Shown: positions 16,687 to 26,508, counted from the stretch's first letter. The stretch is DNA of 58,996 nt from CAYRUP01 sp964489265 (GCA_964489265.1 CAZAXX010000005.1:1-58996), one strand, 5' to 3'. The notes: generated by a model not told the origin, from the sequence alone. A program made the numbers and translations.

Positions 16687-19362
16687 ATGCCGTTGTCAAA
16701 AAAAACTTATAATAATGAAGTGCAAGCTTATTTCGATGATTATTTAGAAAAAGCCGATAATTTAGGGAAACATACCCTTGTCAGCAAAGTAAGACGAGTC
16801 ATTAATAACGCCTTTCGACACGGCGCAAGTGACAAGGATTGGTTAAGAATTATAAATTTTATTGCAACAGAAGCTGATAAAGCTCAGCAAGAAGGCTACA
16901 ACGCGTCAAATGCAACAGAAATGCTATTCATGGTTTTACGTGTCATCCGTCGTGAAATTTCTGAATCCGCCAAACAAGAAAAAATTGCTGAAGAATTGCG
17001 AAATTTAGAACAGCAACGTCGTAAATATGTCGCAGATAAAAAATTAAATATTGACGACAAAGCAATCGAACAAGATAAAAATAATATTGATGCGACAATT
17101 AAAAGACTTGCTTATCTAGGCCATCTTCAGCCGTTGCTTGAGCTTGATTTAGATGAAATGAAGCTTCTTTTTAAAGGCAATGTCAGAGCTCCCTTGCCTG
17201 GCACCACACTACCTTTAATTGGTTCGTGGGTAGCAAGTGGTTATCAATATATTACAGATAAAACCTCTTATGTTCTCGGATATGAATATCCAGCGACGCC
17301 ATCCGCGCATGGCTGCGAAAATTTGAATCCTTATCTTCCCTATATTTTGCAGGATGAATTTGAACCGTATTTCTTAACTAAAAACTATAATGGTGTAAGA
17401 CCTGAAGGCTCGAGAAAAAAATCCCTACACCCAAGTACTAGCACAACACCAACGCCGTCAGAAATCGGAAGTCCGCTCTCGGTAAGCGATGAAAAAGAAA
17501 TCGTATCACAGATACTAGCAGCGCCCATCACTGGAATCTTTGATACTCCGCTTGTGAAACCTGCACTTTCTATCAAGATTCCCGGTCCATTGTCCATTGA
17601 GCACAAAGCATCTGATCAATTGGTTTCTACTCAGACTATTATTCAACTTCAGGAATATGCAAGTTATTACACACTCGCCAAAGTGACTAAATATCATTTT
17701 GACGTTCGTATGAAAATTAAAGAGTGTAATGACATCATCAAACGAATTGATGAAGCTGCGCAATCCAATGCCTCTGTTAATGAATGGTTAGATATTATCA
17801 TTGCGCTTGGGAAAAAAGCGGATAAAGTCCAAAACGATGGTAAGTTTTGCTCGACGTTTACTGAAATTTTCTATTTATTGTTACATACTTTACGTCAGGA
17901 AATTGCGCGCAATGCACCTGACGCCTATCGCGAAAGAATTCGAGTTCAAAGAGACAAATTAGCTGCTTCGAAAAAAAGAGCAGCCAACGCAAAAATTAAT
18001 AATAAACCCATCGCACAAATCGAACAAATCGAACAAGAGTCCTATGTTTTAATTCAAGAGCTCGCATACCTCGGCGATCTTGATGCTTTACTTGAATTAT
18101 CTCCGGAAAAGCTCGCTAAAATTTATACGGGTTATGCAGTACCTGGACTGGGTCAAATCTGGTATGAGTTTTCTACCGCAAATCCAAAACCTTACGGGGT
18201 GACAAAACCAATTTGCACCAAATTACCATTGGTTTTGGATGAGTCATTTCCATTAATGTTTTTGAATAAACATCAGCAAGAAATTAACGCGGAAGTCGAT
18301 TCAAAACAGGCGGAAGAATTTGTCACGAAATCAATCGCTGATTTAACAGCGGAAATTAGTGCATTAATGCAAGATCAGACATTCGTAAAAATTAATTCGC
18401 CTAAACACCATGACCCAAAAACGTTGCTGAATCAAATTAAAGAAGACGACGTGCTAAAGCTTGAAGAAAAAATCGGCTCTGCTGAGGCTTTTGCTGAAGC
18501 AACTAGAGCATATATGACAAAAAACGCTGTGACTCTATCTAATTTGACTGAAGCATTGACAGTCCAAATTGAGAGAATTCAAGCACTGAAAATAACTGAA
18601 CCTGTCATGCAGGTTTTGCGCAAAGAAAAAGAACGGGTTGCCGAAGAAAAAGCAGTTGAAGCTATTCGTAACTTAACCAAAGCACTTTCGCAATTTTGTG
18701 CGGAACCCGCAACTGCAAAACTAGTTTCTGCAAAAGATAAAGAAGCAACCTATTTTGCTGAAGAAAAAAGACAATTCACAAACATAAAAGCAGTTGAAAC
18801 AAGAATACTTGCGTTTGAACAAACGATTGAAGAAATACAAGTATTGATTGGGCAAGTCAATTCAGAACGTAGGGCAGGACTCACTAATTCACTCACAGCG
18901 GAAATTCAAAAAATTGAATCCGTTAAAGCAGCAACAATACAAATAACAGCAACTATGAAAAATGTGCAGCCAGAAAAACCTGCTGTAGAAGAAGCTGCGC
19001 CAGCAGCTGATCCGTCTCCTCGTAGCGCAGCAACAACGCCGCGACAAAGTTCTTCATATGCTGGAATGATGACTGCACTTTCACTGACTCCGAGAGCTTC
19101 AAATCCTGCATCTCCACCAGATACACCTAGCTCTCAGGTAGAAGAAGTTAAAAAGACTGTTGTTTTAGATAATTCAGCGCGGCTAGAAGAGTTACTTGAA
19201 AAAATCATAAATGTTCGTGGTGTAATCGACCGCAATAAAGCTGAAGCACTTTCAAAATTACGTACTAAATGTAAAAGTGATCCATCGACAATTCCAACTC
19301 TATTGAAAGAGTTAGCTGCAAAAAGCGTGGATGTTACACACTTTGCAAAGTTAACAATATAG
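16687..19362 (+). CDS. Effector-like protein with two tandem duplicated domains and coiled coil
   Basis: No known family recognised. The start at 16687 follows GGAGGT by 6 nt, which favours it over an in-frame ATG 39 bp upstream. 891 residues. Two paralogous blocks, at about 15-195 and 321-497, share the order: helix with KV.R..., a W-L-DIII/RIINFIA..AD-KAQ..G segment, LF.VLR.IRREI/LLLHTLRQEI, a Lys-rich coiled coil, and the near-identical LAYLG.L..LLEL....L..I/LFKG..G landmark. They are joined by a Ser/Thr/Pro-rich linker. Residues about 500-780 are coiled coil; about 785-850 are Pro/Ala/Ser-rich and disordered. No signal peptide or membrane segment. The candidate PmrA box upstream suggests, but does not prove, a Dot/Icm effector. 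Confidence 0.75.
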   Translation: MPLSKKTYNNEVQAYFDDYLEKADNLGKHTLVSKVRRVINNAFRHGASDKDWLRIINFIATEADKAQQEGYNASNATEMLFMVLRVIRREISESAKQEKIAEELRNLEQQRRKYVADKKLNIDDKAIEQDKNNIDATIKRLAYLGHLQPLLELDLDEMKLLFKGNVRAPLPGTTLPLIGSWVASGYQYITDKTSYVLGYEYPATPSAHGCENLNPYLPYILQDEFEPYFLTKNYNGVRPEGSRKKSLHPSTSTTPTPSEIGSPLSVSDEKEIVSQILAAPITGIFDTPLVKPALSIKIPGPLSIEHKASDQLVSTQTIIQLQEYASYYTLAKVTKYHFDVRMKIKECNDIIKRIDEAAQSNASVNEWLDIIIALGKKADKVQNDGKFCSTFTEIFYLLLHTLRQEIARNAPDAYRERIRVQRDKLAASKKRAANAKINNKPIAQIEQIEQESYVLIQELAYLGDLDALLELSPEKLAKIYTGYAVPGLGQIWYEFSTANPKPYGVTKPICTKLPLVLDESFPLMFLNKHQQEINAEVDSKQAEEFVTKSIADLTAEISALMQDQTFVKINSPKHHDPKTLLNQIKEDDVLKLEEKIGSAEAFAEATRAYMTKNAVTLSNLTEALTVQIERIQALKITEPVMQVLRKEKERVAEEKAVEAIRNLTKALSQFCAEPATAKLVSAKDKEATYFAEEKRQFTNIKAVETRILAFEQTIEEIQVLIGQVNSERRAGLTNSLTAEIQKIESVKAATIQITATMKNVQPEKPAVEEAAPAADPSPRSAATTPRQSSSYAGMMTALSLTPRASNPASPPDTPSSQVEEVKKTVVLDNSARLEELLEKIINVRGVIDRNKAEALSKLRTKCKSDPSTIPTLLKELAAKSVDVTHFAKLTI

Positions 19363-19381
19363 GATTTTAATTGCGCACTTT

Positions 19382-19408
19382 CTGAGGAGACTTAGGTGAT
19401 CTCCTCAG
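19382..19408 (+). terminator. Hairpin after the 891-residue protein gene
   Basis: CTGAGGAGA / TCTCCTCAG, a 9-bp perfect stem with a 9-nt loop starting 19 bp after the stop codon and followed by ATATTTT. The U-tract is imperfect, so terminator activity is likely but not certain. Confidence 0.55.
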
Positions 19409-19499
19409 CATATTTTAACGTACTGATCACAACACTCACAGTATTGTCTGCATCAAACTTGTTTTATAAATTCATGTTAATATACAACTATAAATTATA

Positions 19500-19638
19500 A
19501 AAACGGACAGGGCATCATTCAGCTACATTGCCATCATCTCTCGTCAATCACGAGAAATCTAAAGGACTACTGCTTAATCATTATGACGACTCTCGCATTT
19601 AAGCGAGAGCTAGAATAAACAGGATTAAGGAGTAAGTC
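19500..19638 (+). promoter_or_regulatory. Structured leader upstream of L,D-transpeptidase gene
   Basis: About 140 bp without a gene. Hairpins: TCTCGT-caatc-ACGAGA (19539-19555) and CTCTCGC-atttaa-GCGAGAG (19590-19609). The 3' arm of the first (CGAGA) can also pair with the 5' arm of the second (TCTCG), so two exclusive folds exist. AT-rich promoter-like sequence (TATAAATTATAAAAA) precedes it. Regulatory function is inferred. Confidence 0.35.
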
Positions 19639-20862
19639 ATGAGTAATCGAACTAGATTGTTCATGCGGTATTTTTTCCTAGGGCTTTCGTTGCTCTTCAT
19701 CACAGCGAAAGCGTTTGCAATTGAAGCTATGTTTCCTACGATCGACAATCACGTTTCGCAAAATAATACGCAATCTCCATCTGCTCCATCTGCTACTGAA
19801 CTTTCTTTCGCACAACAAAATTATCAAAAATTACAACAAGCGTTGCAGCTTTATCAAAACGCAGTCATGCATCCATGGCCCGTCATTGAGAGCGATCGTT
19901 TGTTAAAAGTCGGTATGCATAGCAGCAATGTTCCACTGTTACGAATGCGTTTGCGTATGACCAATGAATTACCGTTTGATTATAATCACACGGGTAATTT
20001 ATATGATGCAGAACTTGCGGAAGCGGTTCGGTCGTTTCAAGAACATAATGGATTACAAGCGGATGGCATCATAGGAAAAAATACACTTCTCGAATTAAAT
20101 ATTCCACCTGCTGTGCGCGTCAACCAAATTGAAGTGAATATGCAACGCTGGTCCAATTTATCTCGGCAATTAGGTAGTCGTTTCATCATGGTTAATATCC
20201 CGGATTATCGCTTGCATGTGTATGAAGATAATCAGGAAGTGTTAACGATGAAAGCCATCGTCGGAAAACCAACTGCACAAACACCAGAATTGAATTCGCA
20301 AATTAAACGCTTGGTATTTAATCCTCCCTGGAATGTGCCCGTCAAAATCGCGCAAAAAGAATTAGTTAAAAAGGCGATGGAAGATCCGAGTTATTTAGAT
20401 CAAAATCACATTCGAATTTTTGATAGCCCAGAAAGTAATGCAGCTGAAATTAATCAATACGATGTCGATTGGCAAGCTGCAGAAGTGAATGGATTTCCCT
20501 ATCATTTTCGACAGGATCCGGGTGATGACAATTCGCTAGGATTAGTTAAATTTGAATTTCAAAATACGCATGATGTGTATTTACATGATACGCCAGCAAA
20601 AGAATTATTTAATCAAGATAATAGAGATTTGAGTCATGGCTGCGTACGCCTGGAAAATGCATTTGCATTAGTCGATTATTTAATGCGTGACAATCCAGAG
20701 TGGACACAGGAACAGATACAAGATATTGTTGCCGAAGGTAAAACAAAATATATAAAAGCGTATCGTCCGATTCCGATTCTTATCACGTATATTACCGCCT
20801 GGGTGGGTGATGATGGGGCACTGAATTTTCGTGATGATGTGTATGGAAAAGATAATTTTTAA
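19639..20862 (+). CDS. L,D-transpeptidase (YcbB/LdtD type) with peptidoglycan-binding domain
   Basis: Forms or remodels 3-3 cross-links in peptidoglycan in the periplasm. 407 residues: N-terminal signal segment (FFLGLSLLFITAKAFA), a PG_binding_1 domain at about 95-150 (LRMRLRMTNELPFDYN..AVRSFQEHNGLQADGIIGKNTL), and a YkuD catalytic domain with the active-site cysteine in DLSHGCVRLENAFALVDYLM. Upstream GGAG and an unusual structured leader. It is followed after 1 bp by the methyltransferase gene. Confidence 0.9.
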   Translation: MSNRTRLFMRYFFLGLSLLFITAKAFAIEAMFPTIDNHVSQNNTQSPSAPSATELSFAQQNYQKLQQALQLYQNAVMHPWPVIESDRLLKVGMHSSNVPLLRMRLRMTNELPFDYNHTGNLYDAELAEAVRSFQEHNGLQADGIIGKNTLLELNIPPAVRVNQIEVNMQRWSNLSRQLGSRFIMVNIPDYRLHVYEDNQEVLTMKAIVGKPTAQTPELNSQIKRLVFNPPWNVPVKIAQKELVKKAMEDPSYLDQNHIRIFDSPESNAAEINQYDVDWQAAEVNGFPYHFRQDPGDDNSLGLVKFEFQNTHDVYLHDTPAKELFNQDNRDLSHGCVRLENAFALVDYLMRDNPEWTQEQIQDIVAEGKTKYIKAYRPIPILITYITAWVGDDGALNFRDDVYGKDNF

Positions 20863-20863
20863 T

Positions 20864-21781
20864 ATGATAAAAGCAGTTTACGTTGCAAAACCCGACTATC
20901 TTTCTGAACTTTGTGCTGAACTCGGTGATCATGCTGACGTCATCCAGAATCTCGTATTTTCGAAAGAAATAAAAAAAGATATTACCTTTGCGCTCGATGT
21001 ATGGCGAGAACCGATTATTGTTACGTTTAATTCAATTTCAGAAGCAGCGGGAATTTTGCGAAAAGCTGGGAAATATTGGTTTTTGAATCCAATTGCTAAT
21101 GTGCGTCGCTCGCATTTAATTCTGAGTGAATTGCGTAAGTTACCGGATTTGACGCATGCGTTTCCTATTTTAGAACCCATTCCTGCGATTGGCTGTTTTA
21201 GTTTATTAGATCAAAATACCCTGGTTTATAGTGCGTCGCGTTGGAAGAAACCACCGCTAGGTGATTTTCAATTTATTGAAGATAAAAAAAATCCGCCGAA
21301 TCGCGCGTATTTAAAATTATGGGAAGCATTAAGTTTGTTGGACAATTTACCTAAAGCAGGAGAGCTTGCAGTTGATTTAGGTGCATCACCGGGCGGTTGG
21401 AGTTATGTGATGCAATCGTTAGGTACTCGCGTTATTGCTGTGGATAAAGCACCATTAGAACCGAGAATTGCAAAATTGCCTCGCATTGAATTTCGTCAGG
21501 AAAGTGCCTTCGCATTTCTTCCGCAAGCGATGACTGAAACTGTGGATTGGTTGTTGTCGGATGTTGCTTGCTATCCTGAACGTTTATACGAGTATGCATG
21601 CAAATGGATTGCATCGGGAAAAGTTCGCAACCTCATTTTTACCATAAAATTACAAGGCGAAACTGATTTGGCGATGCTACAAAAATTTAAAGATATTCCC
21701 AATGCCCGTGTGTTGCATTTGTTGCAAAATAAACATGAAGCTACACTGTTTTACCCTGCTTCGGAATCGTTATATTATTAG
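20864..21781 (+). CDS. RlmM-like FtsJ-fold rRNA 2'-O-methyltransferase
   Basis: 305 residues. The SAM-binding motif AVDLGASPGGWSYVMQSLG closely resembles that of E. coli RlmM (23S rRNA C2498 methyltransferase), and the downstream DWLLSDVACYPERL and FTIKLQGETD segments give the FtsJ-type catalytic Asp and Lys. It is shorter than E. coli RlmM (366), with a reduced N-terminal part. The start at 20864 (MIKAVYVAK) lies 1 bp after the L,D-transpeptidase stop. The 3' end overlaps the convergent P-type ATPase gene by 41 bp. The exact target nucleotide is inferred from similarity. Confidence 0.72.
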   Translation: MIKAVYVAKPDYLSELCAELGDHADVIQNLVFSKEIKKDITFALDVWREPIIVTFNSISEAAGILRKAGKYWFLNPIANVRRSHLILSELRKLPDLTHAFPILEPIPAIGCFSLLDQNTLVYSASRWKKPPLGDFQFIEDKKNPPNRAYLKLWEALSLLDNLPKAGELAVDLGASPGGWSYVMQSLGTRVIAVDKAPLEPRIAKLPRIEFRQESAFAFLPQAMTETVDWLLSDVACYPERLYEYACKWIASGKVRNLIFTIKLQGETDLAMLQKFKDIPNARVLHLLQNKHEATLFYPASESLYY

Positions 21782-24700
21782 TATTGTTATCAACATCTAC
21801 AATAACCAAGCGTTTACTTCGACAGCGTGAAAAAATTCCGCCTTGACTGGGTTTTGTTTCATCTTTTTCTTCTGCCAGAATTTCAGCACGCGTTAAATCA
21901 CGTTGCGCACCATAACGATTGAAGAGAGACTCTGTCACTACGAGAAACATGCCCAGAAAAATAAGCATCGTAGGCAAGTTGGTTGCTTCATTCGATTGAA
22001 AATAATTATATAACGCACTAAAAGCGGCAACAGACAACGACCCTAACATGCAAAGTAATGGAATATTTGATGCAGTCAGATTTTTTTTATCCATCGGTAA
22101 TTCTGTATTATTCTTAATGAGAAGATAGGCGCCAATAAACCATACCGAATCGAAAATCATACTCCAATAATCTTGATTCGGCATTCGAATTACATTAGCG
22201 GCACCGAGTGCAGTTGCACCTTCAAAACCCATTTTGCTACTTTTTAATAGCAGTGCAATAGTTGATTTTTCTTGTGTATTGGCTAAAGCAGAAAATAATT
22301 CAAGTAATTTACTGCGCAGCAAGTGGATATCAAACAACTTAAAAAATGACTCAGGTGATTGTAACAACTTTTGTAATTGCCCTTCACTTAAATCAGAACA
22401 TTCCCGCACATCTTTGGCAAATTTTCCATCTTCAGTTTCATGTGAAAATGCAAAGTGTGAATTTCGCATCATCTCTACGTCGTTGGTACCATCACCCATA
22501 GTAATGACAAAATAGCCAGCCTGTTTTGCATGTTTTGCTAACATACCTTTACCAGCAGGTGACATTTCAGCAAACGCAACAAGCGGTCTTTTCTGAATAT
22601 CTAAACTCATCAATTTATCGAATTCACACAAAATTGCGTCATTAACACCAGCGAATATCACTGTGGTATCCGCAGCATGTTCGATGGCTAATTTTTTAAA
22701 ATCGTCAGGTGATTGAATTGTTATGATTTCTCTCGTAGTTTCTGGACTGAGAGTTTTAATTGCGTTTATTGCAGCAGGTATGTTATCACCGGTTACCATC
22801 ACAGCAGGAACTGGTACACTACTGTTTTTACAATTTGCAAAAAATGTTTCAGCACCTTCTTTTGGAAGATTATCAATATTAAATGTGCAGTCGTGATTGA
22901 GTTCTGCCAATAATTTAGGATTTGAATTGATAAATGCTTCTATTTCTTTTTCTTTATTTTTATTAAATAATTCTATGATTTTTTGATAGGTAATCTCATC
23001 CAACATTTTCGCTCGCGCACCACACCAATCACGTGATAATACTTGCGTACGCGTTTGCATTTTTGAATATACTTTATATAAATTTGTATGCTTGAATTTA
23101 GGAATGCCAAAGAAAACTAAATATTTATCTTTTCCATCTTTGACTAAGGTAAAACGCCCGCCTAATTTACGAAATAATCCAAGGTGTCTCGTCTCAACGA
23201 CTTTTTTAGTTTCGCCATACGAAATGGTTTTTTCAAAATAATTATTTCCCAGGGTTTTTATTGTAAGACAATTTTCATTGCCAAATTTTTTATTAAACAT
23301 CTGCAACAATGCATGTTCTTCTGGTTCTTCACTTTTATTGCTATTTGTGTACGCATAACAAAATGTTTCAAAACAATCATATAATTTTTTACCCTCTGGC
23401 ATCACTTCCGATTTTTTTTCTTCACGACGTAACGCAGATTGTACATCTGGATCCATATCCTGGGTCCAGATCCCACGCACTTCCATTTTTAACGTAGTCA
23501 ATGTGCCTGTTTTGTCTGTGAAAAAAATGGGGCCTAATGGACATTGTTTTTTGTAATAGTTGCCGCCCAATGTATTACATAAATCAATGGCACGCATGGC
23601 ATCCATCGTTTCCATTGGATTGTCTGGTAAATTTTGATTAAGTTCTTTTAGCAATTTACTATTAATCATTTCTCGCAACACGCTCTCAGAAAATGCAATC
23701 ATCATTTGTGCTACGTTAAATAGTAATCTTAATGTCACAGCAGGCATGGAACTATAATTATTACTAATAAAGTATGCGGTCACAATCGATGATAATATTG
23801 CAAATATCACCGTATTTCTTTTGTGTTCTGCAATGATTTGATTGATGAGCGCAGTTTTTTCTTCATGATTATTTACAGTGCGATCTTTTTCTTCTTTTAT
23901 TCTCACAAAAAAATTGTGGTGACCGCGTAGATTGAGTTTTGTGCCTGATAATACCATTGGTTTTCTTTCATCATGCACTTCTTTCAAACCTACTTTTTTG
24001 TCAGTGAGCCATTGCAGTTTAGTCGTTAATTCAATCCAATTGGGTTCGCCATTTTTGGTGACAAGATTAATGCTATATTTTTCTTCTATAAATTCTTGAG
24101 TAAATCCGCCTTGTTGATCTTGCTTAAACGCATAAATTTCACCTGACAGTGGTGAGGAATTCACATCAAATTTTTCATCACATAAAACTAAATCGCCCGT
24201 ACGTAATTTATTTCTAGGCACAGAGGAAAGTGTATTGCCTGTATTTGTAAATTTCAAAACAGGATGTAAACTCGTGTTATTTTTATAATCTTCGTTAATT
24301 TTTTTTCGTTGCGCAATCATTTTTTTCATCATCGGTGGAATGACATCTAGCCCCAATGGCAATACATTACGAAATTGTTGCAAAACTTTTTTGGCATTTA
24401 AAATATTGTCAGAGATCAAACCTAATTGAAATATACGCGAGAAACTTGTAATTTCAGGCACCATATAATAATTTGCTTGGAAATACGTATTTGCAAAGGG
24501 TGTTCGACCACTTGAGATGGTTGCAGTAGCAGATAATTGTGCGCCTTTTGCATAAAGTTTTTTTACTTCATTTTCTTGGTATTTTTTTACTGAATATGCA
24601 AATGCACCTGGCACAATCATAGTGCTTGCAGCTAAGCTTAAGATTAATGAATAATTATCATCAGAAAAAATTTCATTCAATAACACTCGACTTCCGTGAT

Positions 24701-25148
24701 AAGTAGAACTATATAAATAGACGACTGCTAATATTTCACTGACAACGGCTTGTCTATATTCAGTTGCTGATGCAATTCTTTCTTCTGTGATGCGATGAGC
24801 GGCAGAATTGGCAAGTATTGCTGCGCCAATTATAAATTTGAAAACAAACGCATATTCTTCACTGTCATCACTCGCATAGCGACTCATCTGATTAGTCACT
24901 GATTCACCGATGATGTAGGCTATTCCTGCATAAAAAACAGGGGTCAATACTCTCTTAAAATCATAATATGTTATATGATCCAATGAAAAAGTCGCGATGA
25001 TTGAGTTGTAGGCATCTCTTGTTGCAAGTAATGATGCTTTCGCAATTTTTTTAAATAAATAGAATGAATCTGGCTTACTTTCTTGAATTGATCTGAGAGA
25101 AACTGGAATTTTACGATTGCGTGGATTGCCTGTTCGACGTCCTGTCAT
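21741..25148 (-). CDS. Giant divergent P-type ATPase, PmrA-box associated
   Basis: 1135 residues. P-type ATPase signatures: phosphorylation motif FFTDKTGTLT (Asp 545), VTGDNIPAAINAI, and the hinge ITMGDGTNDVEMM (GDGTND at about 885-890). The actuator region reads LRTGDLVLCDEKFDVNSSPLSGEIYAF, with SGE in place of TGE. About four hydrophobic segments precede the actuator, two lie before the P-domain and three or more follow it. Length and layout resemble eukaryotic P4/P5 pumps rather than bacterial metal or potassium pumps. The segment before the P-domain (LRLLFNVAQMMIAFSES) lacks the usual proline of M4, so ion or lipid coordination is unusual. An excellent PmrA-box promoter precedes it. Substrate unknown. 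Confidence 0.82.
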   Translation of the reverse strand: MTGRRTGNPRNRKIPVSLRSIQESKPDSFYLFKKIAKASLLATRDAYNSIIATFSLDHITYYDFKRVLTPVFYAGIAYIIGESVTNQMSRYASDDSEEYAFVFKFIIGAAILANSAAHRITEERIASATEYRQAVVSEILAVVYLYSSTYHGSRVLLNEIFSDDNYSLILSLAASTMIVPGAFAYSVKKYQENEVKKLYAKGAQLSATATISSGRTPFANTYFQANYYMVPEITSFSRIFQLGLISDNILNAKKVLQQFRNVLPLGLDVIPPMMKKMIAQRKKINEDYKNNTSLHPVLKFTNTGNTLSSVPRNKLRTGDLVLCDEKFDVNSSPLSGEIYAFKQDQQGGFTQEFIEEKYSINLVTKNGEPNWIELTTKLQWLTDKKVGLKEVHDERKPMVLSGTKLNLRGHHNFFVRIKEEKDRTVNNHEEKTALINQIIAEHKRNTVIFAILSSIVTAYFISNNYSSMPAVTLRLLFNVAQMMIAFSESVLREMINSKLLKELNQNLPDNPMETMDAMRAIDLCNTLGGNYYKKQCPLGPIFFTDKTGTLTTLKMEVRGIWTQDMDPDVQSALRREEKKSEVMPEGKKLYDCFETFCYAYTNSNKSEEPEEHALLQMFNKKFGNENCLTIKTLGNNYFEKTISYGETKKVVETRHLGLFRKLGGRFTLVKDGKDKYLVFFGIPKFKHTNLYKVYSKMQTRTQVLSRDWCGARAKMLDEITYQKIIELFNKNKEKEIEAFINSNPKLLAELNHDCTFNIDNLPKEGAETFFANCKNSSVPVPAVMVTGDNIPAAINAIKTLSPETTREIITIQSPDDFKKLAIEHAADTTVIFAGVNDAILCEFDKLMSLDIQKRPLVAFAEMSPAGKGMLAKHAKQAGYFVITMGDGTNDVEMMRNSHFAFSHETEDGKFAKDVRECSDLSEGQLQKLLQSPESFFKLFDIHLLRSKLLELFSALANTQEKSTIALLLKSSKMGFEGATALGAANVIRMPNQDYWSMIFDSVWFIGAYLLIKNNTELPMDKKNLTASNIPLLCMLGSLSVAAFSALYNYFQSNEATNLPTMLIFLGMFLVVTESLFNRYGAQRDLTRAEILAEEKDETKPSQGGIFSRCRSKRLVIVDVDNNTNNITIPKQGKTV

Positions 25149-25180
25149 ATTAAATTCCCTTAAATATCAACCCCAAATAA

Positions 25181-25213
25181 ATCATAGGCAGTAAAGATTA
25201 AGGAAATATTAAA
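25181..25213 (-). promoter_or_regulatory. PmrA box and -10 element of the P-type ATPase gene
   Basis: On the minus strand TTTAATATT-TC-CTTAATCTT (25213 to 25194) matches the Legionella/Coxiella PmrA consensus cTTAATatT-N2-cTTAATatT at 16 of 18 positions by my count. Seven nt later comes TATGAT (25186-25181), a 5/6 -10 hexamer. The start codon is at 25148. Confidence 0.72.
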
Positions 25214-25280
25214 TTTTAAATATTTGACCTAGCATAGAATCCCAGCTAGTCTCTACCCTTTTTAAAATTCGAGTAACTTT

Positions 25281-26471
25281 ATGCAGCTTCCTGAATTACG
25301 TCTTAAGAAAAATGAAGATCGCCGCTTGCGTGCTGGCCATCTATGGATTTACAGTAATGAAGTTGATATCAAAGCTACCCCTTTGAAAAACTTCAAGCCT
25401 GGTGATGAAGTGCAGGTCATAGCCCATGATCAAACGCATCTTGGTGTTGCCTACATCAATCCGCATTCTTTAATTTCAGGTCGTATCTTTAGTCGATTGC
25501 CACATGCACGACTTGATCAGGATTTTTTTCATGACAAAATTCAACACGCATTGCTATTACGTCAGCACATCTATACTAAACCCTATTACCGTCTTGTGTT
25601 TGGCGAAAGTGATGGCTTGCCTGGTCTGGTTATCGATCGATTTGGCTCAGCGCTTGCAGTGCAAATTACAACAGCGGGAATGGAATTAAAAAAAGATCTC
25701 ATTATCGCAGCACTACGCGATGTGTTACCAGAAATTGAATCCATTCTCTTACGCAATGACAGTCAAGCACGAAAATATGAAGGCTTAGACAATTATGTCA
25801 CTGCCGCTTTTGGTGAGCCGCCCGAAACTATCACCTTAGTAGAAAATGAACTTACCTTCACTGCGCCTTTCTGGTCAGGACAAAAAACAGGATGGTTCTT
25901 TGATCATCGCTTAAATCGTTCGCGTTTAAAAAATTATGTAACAGGTCAACGCGTTTTAGATGTGTTTAGTTATCTCGGTGCATGGGGAATTCAAGCTGCA
26001 AAATGGGGCGCAACAGAAGTCGTCTGTGTCGACTCTTCTCCTCTTTCAGTGGATTGGATTAATGAAAATGCAAAACTCAATACGGTCAGTGAAAAAGTTC
26101 AAGTGATTTGTGATGATGCATTTATTGCATTAAAAAATCTTTATCAAGCAAAAGAAAAATTTGATGTCATCGTGCTGGACCCACCTGCCTTTGTGAAAAA
26201 ACAAAAAGATAAAAAAGAAGGTTTTATTGCTTATCAACGAATGAATGAAGCTGCATTAAAATTATTGAAACCCAATGGCATTCTTATTTCATGTTCATGC
26301 TCAATGCACATGGATTATAACGATCTCGTACAATCTATTCGTCGTGCAAGTTCGCGTGCAAATTGTGAAGTACAAATTATTGAACGAGGACATCAAGCAC
26401 CTGATCATCCCGTGCATATTGCAATTCCAGAAACTGATTATTTGAAGATGGTGATCTTAAGGAAAAGCTAA
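25281..26471 (+). CDS. rlmI: 23S rRNA m5C1962 methyltransferase
   Basis: 396 residues, the usual RlmI length. N-terminal PUA-type domain (RRLRAGHLWIYSNEVD), a central domain with FWSGQKTGWFFDHRLNR, and a Rossmann methyltransferase with DVFSYLGAWGIQAAKWGA (SAM site), VIVLDPPAFVKKQKDKKEG and the catalytic-cysteine segment GILISCSCSMHM. Divergent from the P-type ATPase gene. A chromosomal housekeeping gene at the left border of the replicon-like block. Confidence 0.93.
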   Translation: MQLPELRLKKNEDRRLRAGHLWIYSNEVDIKATPLKNFKPGDEVQVIAHDQTHLGVAYINPHSLISGRIFSRLPHARLDQDFFHDKIQHALLLRQHIYTKPYYRLVFGESDGLPGLVIDRFGSALAVQITTAGMELKKDLIIAALRDVLPEIESILLRNDSQARKYEGLDNYVTAAFGEPPETITLVENELTFTAPFWSGQKTGWFFDHRLNRSRLKNYVTGQRVLDVFSYLGAWGIQAAKWGATEVVCVDSSPLSVDWINENAKLNTVSEKVQVICDDAFIALKNLYQAKEKFDVIVLDPPAFVKKQKDKKEGFIAYQRMNEAALKLLKPNGILISCSCSMHMDYNDLVQSIRRASSRANCEVQIIERGHQAPDHPVHIAIPETDYLKMVILRKS

Positions 26472-26480
26472 AATAAAAAC

Positions 26481-26508
26481 GGGGAAGCTGCGATAAAGCA
26501 ACTTCCCC
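26481..26508 (-). terminator. Rho-independent terminator of the 15-residue peptide gene / sRNA
   Basis: GGGGAAG..CTTCCCC stem with an inner TGC/GCA pairing. Read on the minus strand it is followed by GTTTTTATTTT, a good U-tract. It also lies just after rlmI on the plus strand, where the tail is poorer, and may serve both. Confidence 0.72.
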
